A stretch of DNA of 64,000 nt from Lithobates sylvaticus (taxonomy: Eukaryota > Chordata > Amphibia > Anura > Ranidae), in assembly GCA_028564925.1 (NCBI GenBank), contig CM053031.1, positions 163,631,226 to 163,695,225 on the forward strand. Direction: 5' to 3'. Position numbers and translations under genes: made by a program. Positions 34,429 to 48,203 of the stretch are shown here, piece after piece. How positions within the stretch are numbered: position 1 is the stretch's first letter; the number at the start of each line of letters is the position of its first letter. The notes under the pieces were generated by a model, which saw only the letters and a list, made by a program, of their open reading frames with translations, did no database searches and was not told where the DNA came from.

Positions 34429-35441
34429 CAGTGAAGGGGTTAACACTAGGGGGCAGTGAAGGGGTTAACACTAGGGGGCAGTGAAGGGGTTAACACTAGG
34501 GGGCAGTGAAGGGGTTAACACTAGGGGGCAGTGAAGGGGTTAACACTAGGGGGCAGTGAAGGGGTTAACACTAGGGGGCAGTGAAGGGGTTAACACTAGG
34601 GGGCAGTGAAGGGGTTAACACTAGGGGGCAGTGAAGGGGTTAACACTAGGGGGCAGTGAAGGGGTTAACACTAGGGGGCAGTGAAGGGGTTAACACTAGG
34701 GGGCAGTGAAGGGGTTAACACTAGGGGGCAGTGAAGGGGTTAACACTAGGGGGCAGTGAAGGGGTTAACACTAGGGGGCAGTGAAGGGGTTAACACTAGG
34801 GGGCAGTGAAGGGGTTAACACTAGGGGGCAGTGAAGGGGTTAACACTAGGGGGCAGTGAAGGGGTTAACACTAGGGGGCAGTGAAGGGGTTAACACTAGG
34901 GGGCAGTGAAGGGGTTAACACTAGGGGGCAGTGAAGGGGTTAACACTAGGGGGCAGTGAAGGGGTTAACACTAGGGGGCAGTGAAGGGGTTAACACTAGG
35001 GGGCAGTGAAGGGGTTAACACTAGGGGGCAGTGAAGGGGTTAACACTAGGGGGCAGTGAAGGGGTTAACACTAGGGGGCAGTGAAGGGGTTAACACTAGG
35101 GGGCAGTGAAGGGGTTAACACTAGGGGGCAGTGAAGGGGTTAACACTAGGGGGCAGTGAAGGGGTTAACACTAGGGGGCAGTGAAGGGGTTAACACTAGG
35201 GGGCAGTGAAGGGGTTAACACTAGGGGGCAGTGAAGGGGTTAACACTAGGGGGCAGTGAAGGGGTTAACACTAGGGGGCAGTGAAGGGGTTAACACTAGG
35301 GGGCAGTGAAGGGGTTAACACTAGGGGGCAGTGAAGGGGTTAACACTAGGGGGCAGTGAAGGGGTTAACACTAGGGGGCAGTGAAGGGGTTAACACTAGG
35401 GGGCAGTGAAGGGGTTAACACTAGGGGGCAGTGAAGGGGTT
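34429..35441. repeat. 25-bp minisatellite, 40 perfect copies
   Basis: Unit CAGTGAAGGGGTTAACACTA plus GGGGG, repeated exactly forty times from 34429 to 35428, then half a unit. No variant copy is visible. The complement of this unit occurs once in sister elements (CCTAGTGGTTAACCCCTTCA at about 160 and 47110), so the array grew from element sequence. Confidence 0.97.
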
Positions 35442-35930
35442 GTGTCCTAGGCAGTGTTCCAACCGAAGGGGGATGGGGACTGTGCAGGGAAGATAACAGA
35501 TCGCTGTTCATACTCTGTACGAACAGACGATTTGTCACTTCTCCCCTCAGAGAACCGGAAACTGTTTACACACACAGTTCCAGGTTCTCCACGTCTCAGC
35601 AGGGATCGCGGGAGCCCGGTGGTGATCGAGACCGCCATGCACTCGCATCAGCTCGGGGGGCGCACACACCCCTTAGTGGCCACAGGGCGAAGCGACGTTA
35701 AAGTACCGCCCAGCCGTGCCATTCTGCCGCAATACAACTGCGGCGGCTGGTCGGCATGTGGTTAAACTTCAGCTTGTCCTATGCAAGGGGTAATTCAGTT
35801 AGACTAATGTACAGCTCTCACATCTAAACTAGCCCTTTTAAAAGCACAACACAAAATGTGAGAAGCTACCCAACAACCCCCATTCACCAATGTGAAAAAA
35901 AAAAAAAAAAAAACTGCCTTACACCTGTTG

Positions 35931-36262
35931 ATCTGTATCAGTGGTCGCTAACCAGTGGTCCTTGGACTACCGATTGTCCACGAGAAAATTTTGGTGATCC
36001 CCAGGGGTTCTGATGCAAATCAATATTGTGCTGGATATATACTGTCCAATGTTTCCGGTGTTCTCAATGCGCACTGATAGTCAAAGTGAGGGGTGTCAGC
36101 AGTAGCATTGTGTGTATAAGGCAGCAGTGTGATCCAGGGGGATTGGGGCAGAGAACATGAGCATTGCGAGTATAAGGCATGTATAAAATTCATGCTAGTG
36201 GTCCACGCGACTCAAAATTGTGAGTTTAGGGTTCCGTAAGGTTGGCGATCACTGATCTGTGT
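35931..36262. mobile_element. hAT miniature element
   Basis: The element at 35939-36254 starts CAGTGGTCGCTAACCAGTGG and ends GTAAGGTTGGCGATCACTG. Flanks ATCTGTAT (35931) and ATCTGTGT (36255) are an 8-bp duplication with one change. It lies about 100 bases from a USP7 exon. Confidence 0.85.
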
Positions 36263-36337
36263 AACGTGTGACCATCAACGTTCAGTCAGTAAAAGTCAAT
36301 GCTAGCTGTTTGTGTTGCTGAATTTGACAGGCGTCTA

Positions 36338-36454
<117 letters not shown>

Positions 36455-36542
36455 CTAAAAAACAAAAATAAACCAATGAGCATCTGAACATTATAACTGA
36501 TACACTAAGTAAGGCAACAACCGGCATAGGGCTTTAAAGTGT

Positions 36543-36753
36543 TTAACCACTTGGCGCATCTTGGCGTGCATTAGCGCCATCAATGATGCGCCCCTTGCAC
36601 GTTCCAGGCACAGTGTCTCACGGAAAGTTACCGATCGCAGCTTGCAGTCTGGACTTTTCCGATCAAAGCAATCACGTGGCCATAAGTCCAACCCGACCTC
36701 CCGGCATAGCAAACCCCTTAAAGGGCCGGTGGCAGTTGGCGCCAAGGGGTTAA
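36543..36753. mobile_element. TTAA-flanked miniature element (piggyBac-type ends)
   Basis: TTAA at 36543-36546 and 36750-36753. Ends CCACTTGGCGC and GCGCCAAGGGG are inverted with one difference. Confidence 0.7.
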
Positions 36754-37160
36754 ACACATTTTCTGGGGAGGAAACAAAAAAGACACGTGTATGGACCAAA
36801 GCTTGCTGTATCATTTCAGTGTAGAAGAAAATTAAACCCCTTGATCCTGCTACAAGAGAAAACAGAACACAATTTATTATATTGTCTAAATCAAGCCATA
36901 AATCAGTAGGCCTTTTACTGGCAAACATGAAAAAGTCAAAGGCTTGAAAAAAAAAAAAAAAAAAAAGTTTGGGTTTTTAGTCTCCAAGAACACTAATAGC
37001 TTGTACAGCATTAATTTTCAGGCTGGAGCAGGTTTACAACATTTACATTACTAACACATGTACTTAACAAAATACAAGCATTAAGCACTTTAGTCCAAGA
37101 GACATATTTTAAATGTTTAAAAATTGTGTTTACATATTTCAATAATCATTTTAGGCCTAA
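36754..37160. other. USP7 intron, nothing recognised
   Basis: AT-rich intronic DNA with a 20-bp A run near 36947. No exon or repeat could be supported. Confidence 0.4.
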
Positions 37161-37164
37161 TGAT

Positions 37165-37616
37165 AAACAAAAAGCCTGGAACTCCACTTTAAGTTATTAA
37201 TAGTCAGCAGCTACAAAAAGTATAGTTGCCGACTTGACACTTACCTGTTCCACGGTACAGCGATGCAGCCAGAACGGGGTGTCACTCCTCTCCCCCTCCT
37301 CTCCATTGCCACTCTGGGCACCCGGCCAATACAGCTTTCGGCTTCACGGCCAGGCACGCACAGCGCATGTGCTCCCGGAGTGGACAGGCGATCTCCTGGG
37401 ACCTGTCATGTGTCCCAGGAGATCGCCTAGAGGGAGAGGCTGCCTAAGGCGAAAGGAGGAGTTGCCTTGGCGGTCCCTGGGCATTATAAGTGGAATAGGA
37501 AGTCCCCCACTCCCCCCCCCCCCCCCAAAAAAATTACATGGCAAATGTGGTATGTAAGGGGGCGAGCAGTGCTTAAAGCAGAAGTTCCATTTTTGGGTGG
37601 AACTCCGCTTTAAGAC
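37165..37616. mobile_element. miniature element with CTTTAAG ends
   Basis: Left end GGAACTCCACTTTAAG; right end GTGGAACTCCGCTTTAAG. Internal hairpin words TCTCCTGGGACCTGTCA and TGTCCCAGGAGATCGCC are complementary. Related blocks occur at 48204-48642. A C14 run lies near 37515. Confidence 0.5.
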
Positions 37617-37739
37617 CCCCAAACACATCTCTCTCCACACAGTTGTGCTCATAAACACAACTAAATTGAAAACTGATCACTGTATGCAAAAAATATATTA
37701 AAAAAAAAAAAATGTAGCCAGGTACCTGTGACTGCTTTG

Positions 37740-38026
37740 GGCCAAATATAGATCAAAACAGTAAGCAAGCTGTTCATGAATGGAAAGCCATGACAGGTTG
37801 TTTACATTGTTATTTCATCGATATGACCACTCTCACGATACCTTGTTACCAGTGATCCGGTGTGTCGCGTGTCTGGTGAACACAGGGATGATAGGAGAGG
37901 CACGCTGTCACACAAGTTTCTGAACACACACACACGTGTCTGAGCCTGATCGTACCACCCCACTGCAGTATATCTGCAGGAGCGGGCCAGCAAGTGGTTA
38001 AACGGAGCTGGGACTAAAGTGGTTAA
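37740..38026. mobile_element. piggyBac-type element right end(s)
   Basis: Two copies of AAGTGGTTAA in tandem (about 37991 and 38018) close a noncoding block with TGTTTACATTG and GTGATCCGGTGTGTC, as in piggyBac-type elements. The left end is not fixed. Confidence 0.4.
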
Positions 38027-38817
38027 AAGCTCTCAGGTGAACCCTAGCTTATCCACTGATGTATCACAGTACATTTTTGAATGATTTAGTGGGGAATGCT
38101 TATTAAAAATCAATGCACCCATTAATGACGGTGTGCAGAGCTAAAACCAAAACTGATCAAAAATTTCCCCACCCTCCCTCTTAAAACCTGCGCTTGCTAA
38201 CCTGTGTAAAAAGGATGCGTATAGACTTAATTTCACGCCACTATGGTCTGGTAACATAAATTATGTCAGCCAGCGCCAGAGGAGAGAGCACTCAGCATTT
38301 TTGGGGGATTCCCTATGCAGTGACGTCACCCATAGACTTACTATGGCCCATCCATTGTGGCACTCCCTCTCACCTGCAACAGCACTTGCTGATGCAGGGG
38401 AGCAGAATCACGTAACCAGACTGCAGCAGCATAAAAACAGGTAACTGCAGTATCTCACAAACGTGATTACACCCCTCACATATTTGTAAATATTTTATTA
38501 TAGCTTTTCATGTGACAACACTGAAGAAATGACACTTTGCTACAATGTAAATTAATATAAAGTAGTGAGTGTACAGCTTTAACAGTGTAAATTTGCTGTC
38601 CCCTCAAAATAACTCAATACACAGACATTAATGTCTAAACCGCTGGCAAAAAAAAAAAAGGAGTACAACCCTAAGTGAAAATGTCCAAATTGGGCCCAAA
38701 GTGTCAATTATTGTGTGGCCACCATTATTTTCCAGTACTGCTTTAACCCTCTTGCACATGGGAGTTCACCCAGCTTCACAGGGTGCCATTTGAGTCCTCT
38801 TCCAGTACTCCATGACA

Positions 38818-39600
38818 TCACCGAGCTGGTGGATGTTGTTTGAGACCTTGCACTCCCTCCACCTTCCGTTTGAGGATGCCCCACAGATGCTCAATAGGGT
38901 TTAGGTCTGGAGACATGCTTGGCCAGTCCATCGCCTTTACCCTCCGCTTCTTTAGCAAGGTAGTGGCCGTCTTGGAGGCGTTTGTGGTCATTGGAATACT
39001 GCCCTGCGGCCCAGTCTCTGAAGGGAGGGGATCGTGCTTAACTGTAGGCAAGACACACTTGTCTTTGTACTCCTCACCTGGTTGCCGCCACACACGCTTG
39101 ACACCATCTGAACCAAATAAGTTTTTGTCTCATCAGACCACAGGACATGGTTCCAATAAATAATGTCCTTAGTGTGCTTGTCTTCAAACTGTGGGCTCTA
39201 TTGTGCATCATCTTTAGAAGAGGCTTCCTTCTAGGACAGCCATGCAGACCAATTTGATGCAGTGTGCCGCATATGGTTTGAGCACTGACAGGCTGACCCC
39301 CCCCCCCCACCCCTTCAATCTCTGCAGCATTGCTGGCAGCACTCGTACCTTTATTTCCCAAAGACCACGTGCAACTTCTTTGGTGACAGTGGCAAGGACT
39401 GTTCCGAGTGGAACCTGTCCTGTTAAACCACTGTATGGTCTTGCCCACGGTGCTGCAGCTCAGTTTCAGGGTCTTGGCAATCTTCTTACAGCCTGTGCCA
39501 TCTTTATGTAGAGCAACAATTTTTTATTTTTTTTTTTATTTTTTTTTTTTAGATCCTCCGAGAGTTTCTTTGCCATGAGGTGCCATGCTGAACTTCCAGT
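38818..39600 (-). pseudogene. Tc1-like transposase A, decayed
   Basis: The minus strand shows [20 protein letters not shown] (third catalytic Asp/Glu region) near 38880-38940, [15 protein letters not shown] upstream and IQWFNRTGSTRN with CGTLHQIGLHGCPRRKPLL (helix-turn-helix region) to 39448. Several frame breaks separate these. A poly-A/T tract near 39522-39550 lies in the N-terminal region. Not functional. Confidence 0.8.
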
Positions 39601-39810
39601 GACCAGTATGAGTGAGAGCGATAACACTAAATTTAACACACATGCTCCCCATTTACACCTGAGACCTTGTAACACTAAGGAATCACATGACACCGGGTAG
39701 GGGAAATGGCTAATGGGCCCAATTTGGCCATTTTTTACTTAGGGGTGTACTCACATTTGTTGCCAGTTGTTTAGACATTAATGGCTGTGTGTTATTTTGA
39801 GGGAACAGCC

Positions 39811-41264
39811 AATTTACAATTTTTTGCAAATCTCTATAGGCGGATTGACTTCCTGATCCTGTAATTTTCATTTTGCTTTACATAGGTTGTTGTGTTCTGC
39901 TCTGCCTGTACCTGTGGACCCTTAACAGCGACCTAGATACCGCTACACTGTCCGTCAGTACTGGTCACCATAGGCTGAGATGTGACACGTGGGTTTACCC
40001 CCCCCCTTCCCTGCCTTCGGGCGTATGTCAAGGGGGCGGGTACTTGGTCCCTTCTCACCGACGTCACACTATATGCGCCGGACTCCAGGCGTCCTTCTGG
40101 CGCTTGCTGTCCATCAACGACCACACTGGGGAGATGGATTGGCGCTAACCGCCAGACGGCTGAGCCGCCTAGGTGAAAGCGTTCCCACTCCCCGGTGGGG
40201 TTTTCGCTAGCCTGGCGCTGTCACTTGGGACCATGAGTGCGCTCCATTATGGGCATCTCCATAAGTTTGGGCTACTTTTTTACACTGTTTTCTTTAGCAC
40301 TTCACATATACCTTTGGTCTCAGCTCACTCTTTTCTCTATGCACCCCATAATTTACACCTTTTCCTTCTCCCCTTTGGTCACTTATTTTTTTCACTCTCA
40401 ACTCTTTCCCTTCATTGTTCATACATTTCTCCCACACCCCCACTCATTTACACCACACACTATCATTCCTCACATTAGGTTTGTTTCACTTAGTTTATTT
40501 ATACATTTATTCACACTCATTTCACAGACACATTGTATGCCCAACCTGGTTATGTCTATGGCGATGGATGCCATTCCTGCTGACCACCTTGAAGCCTGTG
40601 GACCTGGCGCTGCGGCTTGTTTGCGGCCTGGGATGCTGTTCTACTTGGCCCACTAGTGCAGACGTGAGTTGGACGCACAGCCTCCAAAAAATTTATTATA
40701 CCCAATTTAACCATTTTGCTTATATGAACTTACTCTTTTTTCTTTAGAATTATTCCATGATATATGCTCCTGATGAGCGGTTGCAACACCGCGAAGAGCT
40801 TTCAGCTATTATTGTTTCATCTCAAGCATGGAATATCAAGATTTTAATGACCCTGTTTTATTATGAATTGGTAGTTTTATAGTCATCATGGTCATCATGG
40901 CCATTTTGGGTTCAACCATTGCAAGCATTTTATATTTATGTACCCATTGTCTCTGTTTTTCCTGTAATTGCATATTTGACTATAATTGTTATACATTATC
41001 GGTCCATGATTGACTATATGGAGGCAATATGCCCAGAGCATTTTTAGAGGTTGATGCCCAAAATGTTCTATAACATATCATGGACTACATGAAATACATT
41101 ACTATAGTCACGTGACTAGCAATTATCTGATGTGCGCTTCATTTAAAGTCCCACCCGTGCTCCTTTATCCTATAGGACCCGGAATGGAGGTTGGCATCCC
41201 TTTGGTGCTAGTCTCAATTAAAGTTCCAAATCTTTTTTTCTCGCTAAATAACCTAATTTACAAT
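39811..41264. mobile_element. unclassified 1.43-kb insertion with 10-bp target duplication
   Basis: Bracketed by AATTTACAAT at 39811-39820 and 41255-41264. No terminal inverted repeats and no coding domain were seen. The middle is pyrimidine-rich (40260-40540). Near the right third lies CTGATGA-stem-GAA (40770-40795), resembling a hammerhead core. A retroposed, possibly Penelope-related, nonautonomous element is one reading; this is inference. Confidence 0.6.
40770..40807 (+). other. hammerhead-ribozyme-like motif
   Basis: CTGATGA is followed by a 5-bp stem (GCGGT/ACCGC) with a 6-base loop, then GAA and the self-complementary AGCT-TTC-AGCT. The conserved core is CUGANGA ... GAAA; here the last A is G, and the stem III/cleavage site is not convincing. 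Activity is doubtful. Confidence 0.3.
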
Positions 41265-41947
41265 GTTATACAAGCTGTACACTCACTACTTTACATTGTA
41301 GCAAAGTGTAATTTCTTCAGTGTTGTCACATGAAAAGAAATAAAATATTTACAAAAATGTGAGTGGTTTACTCACTTGAGACACTGTATATGCAGGTTTT
41401 TATTTATTTTTTAAACACAGGTTAGAAAGCATGTGTGTTGGAGTATTTAAGATTAGTCGTATCCCAGAATTCTCTTAACCTTTTAACTCCTTCAAGTCTG
41501 CACATCTGAACATATAATACCATCTCCTCCTCACTCTGTATGACCTGTACATTTATTGTATTTAGTGCACCATTACCAAGCTCAATGTTTTAACACCCGA
41601 TGATGTGGCTCTTTATCCATGCGATCAGCTGTGTTCAATCACAGCTGATCAGAAGTGGCGTTTATCGTCTCTCTTCGCCTCACACCGACAGCCCATCAGC
41701 AGAATCTCCTCACAGGGGAGACCTACCTGTACAGGTAATCAGGGCACTGATCAGTACCTGCTCATCCGTGCCACCCCACCCAGTGCCTGCCTGACCCCTG
41801 CCACCCCATTGCTAAACTTCTCCTTTAAATACCACCAAAAGAAAACTGTCATCTAAAGAAAAGAAAAAATTTGTAACCGTGTTGAATGACAGGCGTAATT
41901 GTCAAACTATCATAGCACGCAAGTGAGAAATGGCCTGGTAATGAACG

Positions 41948-43815
<1,868 letters not shown>

Positions 43816-44164
43816 TTAAATATTTACAAGGGTTGACTCATTTACCAGTATATTGTCATTGTACCTCAACAATTACTAAACGATACAATATTCACACAAG
43901 CAAACTATGGCTTGTTATACTAAAATTATGCATAATAAATGCTTTATTATTTAATAATGACTTTATAAAAAGAATTCTGGGAACCAAACTTATGAGAAAA
44001 ATCTGTTTAATGTGGATGAAAACCCTTATATGCCCAGTGAAGCGACTATCCTCAGGTTAAACAAATGCTCCTACATAAGTTGTATTTGTTTATCTGCAGT
44101 CATCTCTGCTCCACAGCCTCCTAAAGTACACATTTTACACAGCTTACTCTCAGAAAAGCAGGGA

Positions 44165-44485
44165 GAACTTAAAAAAGGCACACATGCTCAGTAAGGAGAG
44201 CTCTGAGCCCTGGTGGAAGGTGAGAGGAAGGGGAGCCCCCTCCTTTTTACACAGTACACAGGGAACATGCACTGTCGAGGCTGTCAATCACAGGATGTGC
44301 ACTGGAGCTCTCCTCCCCCACCAATTAGATCTTTGAGTCTGAAAAGGCTGTCAGAAGTGACTTGGGCAGATAGAGGAACAAAGCAGCAGAGAGTAGTCAC
44401 AATCAGTGCTTTGGATAGACAAGCACACAGTATTGGAGGATATGCTTTGCTAATATTTAATGTCCAAGGTTTACAACCACTATAA
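44165..44485. mobile_element. partial copy of the TTAA-type miniature element (61464 type)
   Basis: Ends AGGTTTACAACCACTATAAG. Internal words CAGAAGTGACTTGGGCAGAT and GATAGACAAGC match CAGAAGTGACTCATGCTGAT and GAATAGACAAGC at 62090-62175. Confidence 0.6.
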
Positions 44486-44667
44486 GGGTTCATGCATACT
44501 ATATATGCTTTATTTGTACCTACTGTAAATCTCGCAATAGTCTCTCATGCTCGGGGAGCTGTGTAAAAACTTGTGAGCGGCTATATATAAAAAACACAAA
44601 TAGAGCTGCCAACTCTTCCTGATGTGACAATACAAAAAAAAAAAAAATAATTAAAAAAAATTAGTGT

Positions 44668-44757
44668 GGTGCAAAAATGTAACTGAATGTCCGAACATAA
44701 TGCGCTAGGTACTCCACAAGGTGACCTTATACACTCCAATCCATAATGTGACAGATA
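44668..44757 (+). repeat. left arm of a distant inverted repeat
   Basis: GCTAGGTACTCCACAAGGTG and TATACACTCCAATCCATAAT recur in inverse complement at 47918-48010. The two arms enclose Tc1 B and a piggyBac-type element. Confidence 0.75.
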
Positions 44758-45105
44758 GGTTTCCAGTATAAAGGAGGATTGGGGGGGTATGACTAACCGG
44801 TGCAGCAGAGCCGAGTTTCAGGTGATACCATTGACTCAGTGCACATTTTTGCGTATACCAAGGCTAATTTTTATCATAAGAAATGTGAGTGTATACAGTA
44901 TCTCACAAAAGTGAGTACACCCCTCACATTTTTGTAAATAGGTTATATCTTTTCATGTGACAATACTGAAGAAATGACACTTTGCTACAGTGTAGTGAGT
45001 GTACAGCTTGTATAACAGTGTACATTTGATGTCCCCTCAAAACAACAACACAAAGCCATTAATGTCTAAACCGCTGGCAAAAGTGAGTACACATTGGACG
45101 GAAAG

Positions 45106-45930
45106 TCAATATTTTGTGTGGCCACCATTTTCCAGCACTGCCTTAACCCTCTTGGGCATGGAGTGCACCAGAGCTTCACAGGTTGCCACTGGAGTGCTCT
45201 TCCACTCCTCCATTACGACACCACGGAGCTGGTGGATGTTAGAGACCTTGCTCTCCTCCACCTTTCGTTTGAGAAAGCCCCACAGATGCTCACTAGGGTT
45301 TAGGTCTGGAGACATGCTTAGCCAGTCGATCACCTCTACCCTCAGCTTCTCTTGCAAGGCAGTGGTCTTCTTGTTGGTGTGTTTGGGGTCGTTATGTTGA
45401 AATACTGCCCTGCAGCCCAGTCCCAGAAGGGAGGGGGTCATGCTCTGCTTCAGTATGTCACAGCATATGTTGGCATTCATGGATCCCTCAATGAACTGTA
45501 GCTTCCCAGTGCCGGCAGCACTCATGCAGCTCTGTACTGTAGGCAAGACTGACTGTAGGCAAGACACCCTTTTTTGTACTCCCCACCTGGTTGCCGCCAC
45601 ACACGCTTGACACCATCTGAACCAAATAAAAGTTCATCTTGGTCTCATCAGAGCACAGGACATGGTTCCAGTAATACTTGTCCTTAGTCTACTTGTCTTC
45701 AGCAAACTGTTTGCAGGCTTTCTTGCATCTTTAGAAGAGGCTTCCTTCTAGCACCACAGCCATGCAGACCAATTTGGTGCAGTGTGCGACGTATGGTCTG
45801 AGCACTAATAGGCTGACCCTAACCATGGCTAGGCCTGTTCTGAATGGAACCTGTCCTGTTAAACCACTATATGGTCTTGGCCACCATGCTGCAGCTCAGT
45901 TTCAGAGTCTTGAAAATCTTCTTATAGCCT
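45106..45930 (-). pseudogene. Tc1-like transposase B, broken
   Basis: Catalytic half readable at 45600-45106: AVFQHNDPKHTNKKT (second Asp) and [20 protein letters not shown] (Asp/Glu end). The N-terminal half is frame-shifted and cut short by the insertion at 45938. Confidence 0.88.
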
Positions 45931-45937
45931 AGGCCAG

Positions 45938-46385
45938 GGCTAAAAATTTCAAGTCCTGAGCTACTAGCCAGGCCTCAAGGGTTACTTGTCACCAGTTGCC
46001 CCGCCAGTAAACCCGCCCTCAAATTATCTCATGAAATGACACTTTAATGTTTTATGCAATGAAGTTAGAAAAATATTAACAACTTTATCCATGCCTGCCA
46101 ATGCAGCCTGTGCCCACCGTGCGGCCTGTGTCCCCCATGTGCAGCCTGTGGAGGGGAAAAGAGCCGCCACTGGATGATCACAGCAGGGAACATCACAGCT
46201 TTCGTTTCAATAGCCGTGTGTTCCCCGCCACGCGCCGTCACATAAGCCCCTCCCCTTGTCCGGGGAACTTTGATACATGTCACCCTTCCTAGGATTGGAG
46301 AGGTGATCTGTCTATCAAAGTCCCGGAAAAAGAGGGGCTTGTGTGATGGCGCACGGCGGGGGAGAGATCACACCAAATTTACCAC
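45938..46385. mobile_element. foreign insertion in Tc1 B
   Basis: Starts CCAGGGCTAAAAATTTCAAG and is followed by repeats of GCAGCCTGTG. It resembles a hAT-type end (CAGGG), but no matching end or duplication was fixed. It replaces part of the Tc1 sequence present in copy A. Confidence 0.45.
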
Positions 46386-46833
46386 CTGCTCCCCATTCAC
46401 ACCTGACACCTTGTAACACTAATGAATCACATGACTCCTGGGAGGGAAAATAGCCAATTGTGCCCAATCAGGACATTTTTACTTAGGGGTCTACTCACTT
46501 TTGTTGCCAGCGGTTTAGACATTAATGGCTGTGTGTTAAGTTATTTTGATGGGACAGCAAATTTACACTGTTATACAAGCTGCACACTCACTACTTTACA
46601 TTGTTAATTTATCTTTTCATGCGACAATGTACAAAAGATAAATTAACAAAAATGTGAGGGTTGTACTCACTTTTGTGAGATACTGTATATTGGGTTGTTT
46701 TTATTTAAATATATATAAAATGATAAAGCACTATTGCAAGCTTATGTTGCTTTACATGTGGGTGATATGAGAGTGGAGATCACTGGCTAATATCAGGAAA
46801 AAAAGTACTCCATATGCTGAGCCAGCACCCAAG

Positions 46834-47725
46834 TTAACCGCTTCGACCGCCCACTCGCGACCCGGTCGGGAGCTCCGTGACCTTTGGCCGCGGGACCAGC
46901 GGACCCGATCACCGCTGGTGTCCCGCGATCGGGTTACGGAGCTGAAGAACGGGGAGAGGTGTGTGTAAACAAACCTCTCCCCGCGCTTCCTACTCTGCCT
47001 GTCATTGATTGGCTGTTCCCGGTCATCGGGAAAGCCGATCAATGACGTCAGACGTCAGCCCCCTAATGTAAAAAAAAAAAACACGTCACAGCCCATAACC
47101 CCTCCCCCCCTAGTGGTTAACCCCTTCACTACAACTTCACTACTGTCATTTATACAGGAAACAATGCATTTAAATAGCATTGATTGCTGTATAAATGACA
47201 ATGGTCCCAAAAAAGTGTCAAAAATGTCTGATGTGTCCGCCATAATGTCGCAGTCACAATAAAAATCGCTGATCGCAGCCATTACTAGTAAAAAATAAAA
47301 ATAATAAAAATGCTATAAAACTATCCCCTATTTTGTAAACGCTAAAACTTTTGGGCAAAACCAATCAATAATCGCTAATTGCGATTTTTTTTACCAAAAA
47401 TATGTGGAAGAATACGTATCGGCCTAAACTGAGGAAAAAAAAATTTTTTTTTTTTTATATATTTTTTGGGGATATTTATGCAAAAAATATTGCATTGTTT
47501 TCAAAATTGTCGCTCTATTTTTGTTTATAGCGCAAAAATAAAAACCACAGGGGCGATCAAATACCACCAAAAGAAAGCTCTATTTGTGGGGAAAAAAGGA
47601 CGCCAATTTTGTTTTGGAGCCACGTCGCACGACCCGCGCAATTGTCAGTTAAAGCGACGCAGTGCCGAATCGCAAAAGGGGCCTGGTCCTTTGGCTGCCA
47701 ATTGGTCCGGGGCTGAAGTGGTTAA
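46834..47725 (+). mobile_element. piggyBac-type miniature element, copy 2
   Basis: TTAA at 46834-46837 and 47722-47725. Starts CCGCTTCGACCGCCC, ends CCGGGGCTGAAGTGG. Contains CCTAGTGGTTAACCCCTTCA, the single-copy ancestor of the 34429 minisatellite, and the conserved ATCAAATACCACCAAAAGAA block. Noncoding. Confidence 0.85.
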
Positions 47726-47917
47726 AGAACAGACCATAAGAAGGAACAAAAGGAATATCTCAGAAGATTAATCTGTATAATAAACACTTTTTTTAAGCCT
47801 AGAAGGTGAGGGCACATCTGGTGGAGGGCTGCGCTAGGATTCTCTGTGCACAAAGGTGGAGCTGTGGGAAGATACGTTTTCATTAATTGTTTTAAAAAAT
47901 GTATAATAATAGACGGT

Positions 47918-48010
47918 CACGTTATGGATTGGAGTGTATAAAGACACCTTTTGGAGTACCTAGCACATTGCACTTTATGTTCAGACATTCAGATATTTGC
48001 ACTACAAGCA
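47918..48010 (-). repeat. right arm of a distant inverted repeat
   Basis: Inverse complement of 44668-44757 at roughly 80% or better by eye. Confidence 0.75.
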
Positions 48011-48203
48011 GATAATTATTGCACTTTGTTAGTTATAATGGATTTAGCGATGCACTAATTGTTTTTACTTTGCACGTACTGTGTACAGTCTATCATGCAA
48101 GTGAACTGGTCAGAGACTGTACGTGACACACGTGGCTCCCAAGCATGAGAAAGTCAGAAGATTTACACCAAGCATAAACAATTCCTATAACAGGTTGTGT
48201 GCA

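Larger units (their letters stand above)
33865..35765 (-). mobile_element. piggyBac-type miniature element expanded by a minisatellite
   Basis: Reverse-oriented relative of 46838-47721. The left side holds the complement of the family 3' end (CACTGCGTCACTTTAACTGA, TTTCTTTTGGTGGTATTTGA). The right side ends CGGCATGTGG then TTAA (35762-35765). Inside are an AT microsatellite and forty copies of a 25-bp unit. Without the array it would be close to the ~900-bp family length. Confidence 0.8.
38448..41386 (-). mobile_element. Tc1-like DNA transposon A, interrupted
   Basis: Left end CAGTATCTCACAAACGTGAT, right end ACTCACTTGAGACACTG followed by TA. The minus strand holds a decayed Tc1 transposase. 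A 1.43-kb block (39821-41254) splits it near its right end, flanked by AATTTACAAT duplications. Same family as 44896-46685 and 54693-54791. Confidence 0.85.
44896..46685 (-). mobile_element. Tc1-like DNA transposon B
   Basis: Near-perfect inverted ends CAGTATCTCACAAAAGTGAG and CTCACTTTTGTGAGATACTG, with TA at 44894-44895 and 46686-46687. The transposase on the minus strand is broken, and about 450 bases of foreign sequence (45938-46385) replace its N-terminal region. Better preserved ends than copy A. Confidence 0.92.

Noticed and set aside
30685-35441. Regular short repeats resembling CRISPR arrays
   Set aside because: Units are head-to-tail with no unique spacers, and the DNA is vertebrate; these are satellite arrays.
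40770-40807. A functional hammerhead ribozyme
   Set aside because: The core has GAAG instead of GAAA and the cleavage side does not fold convincingly; kept only as a motif-like feature.
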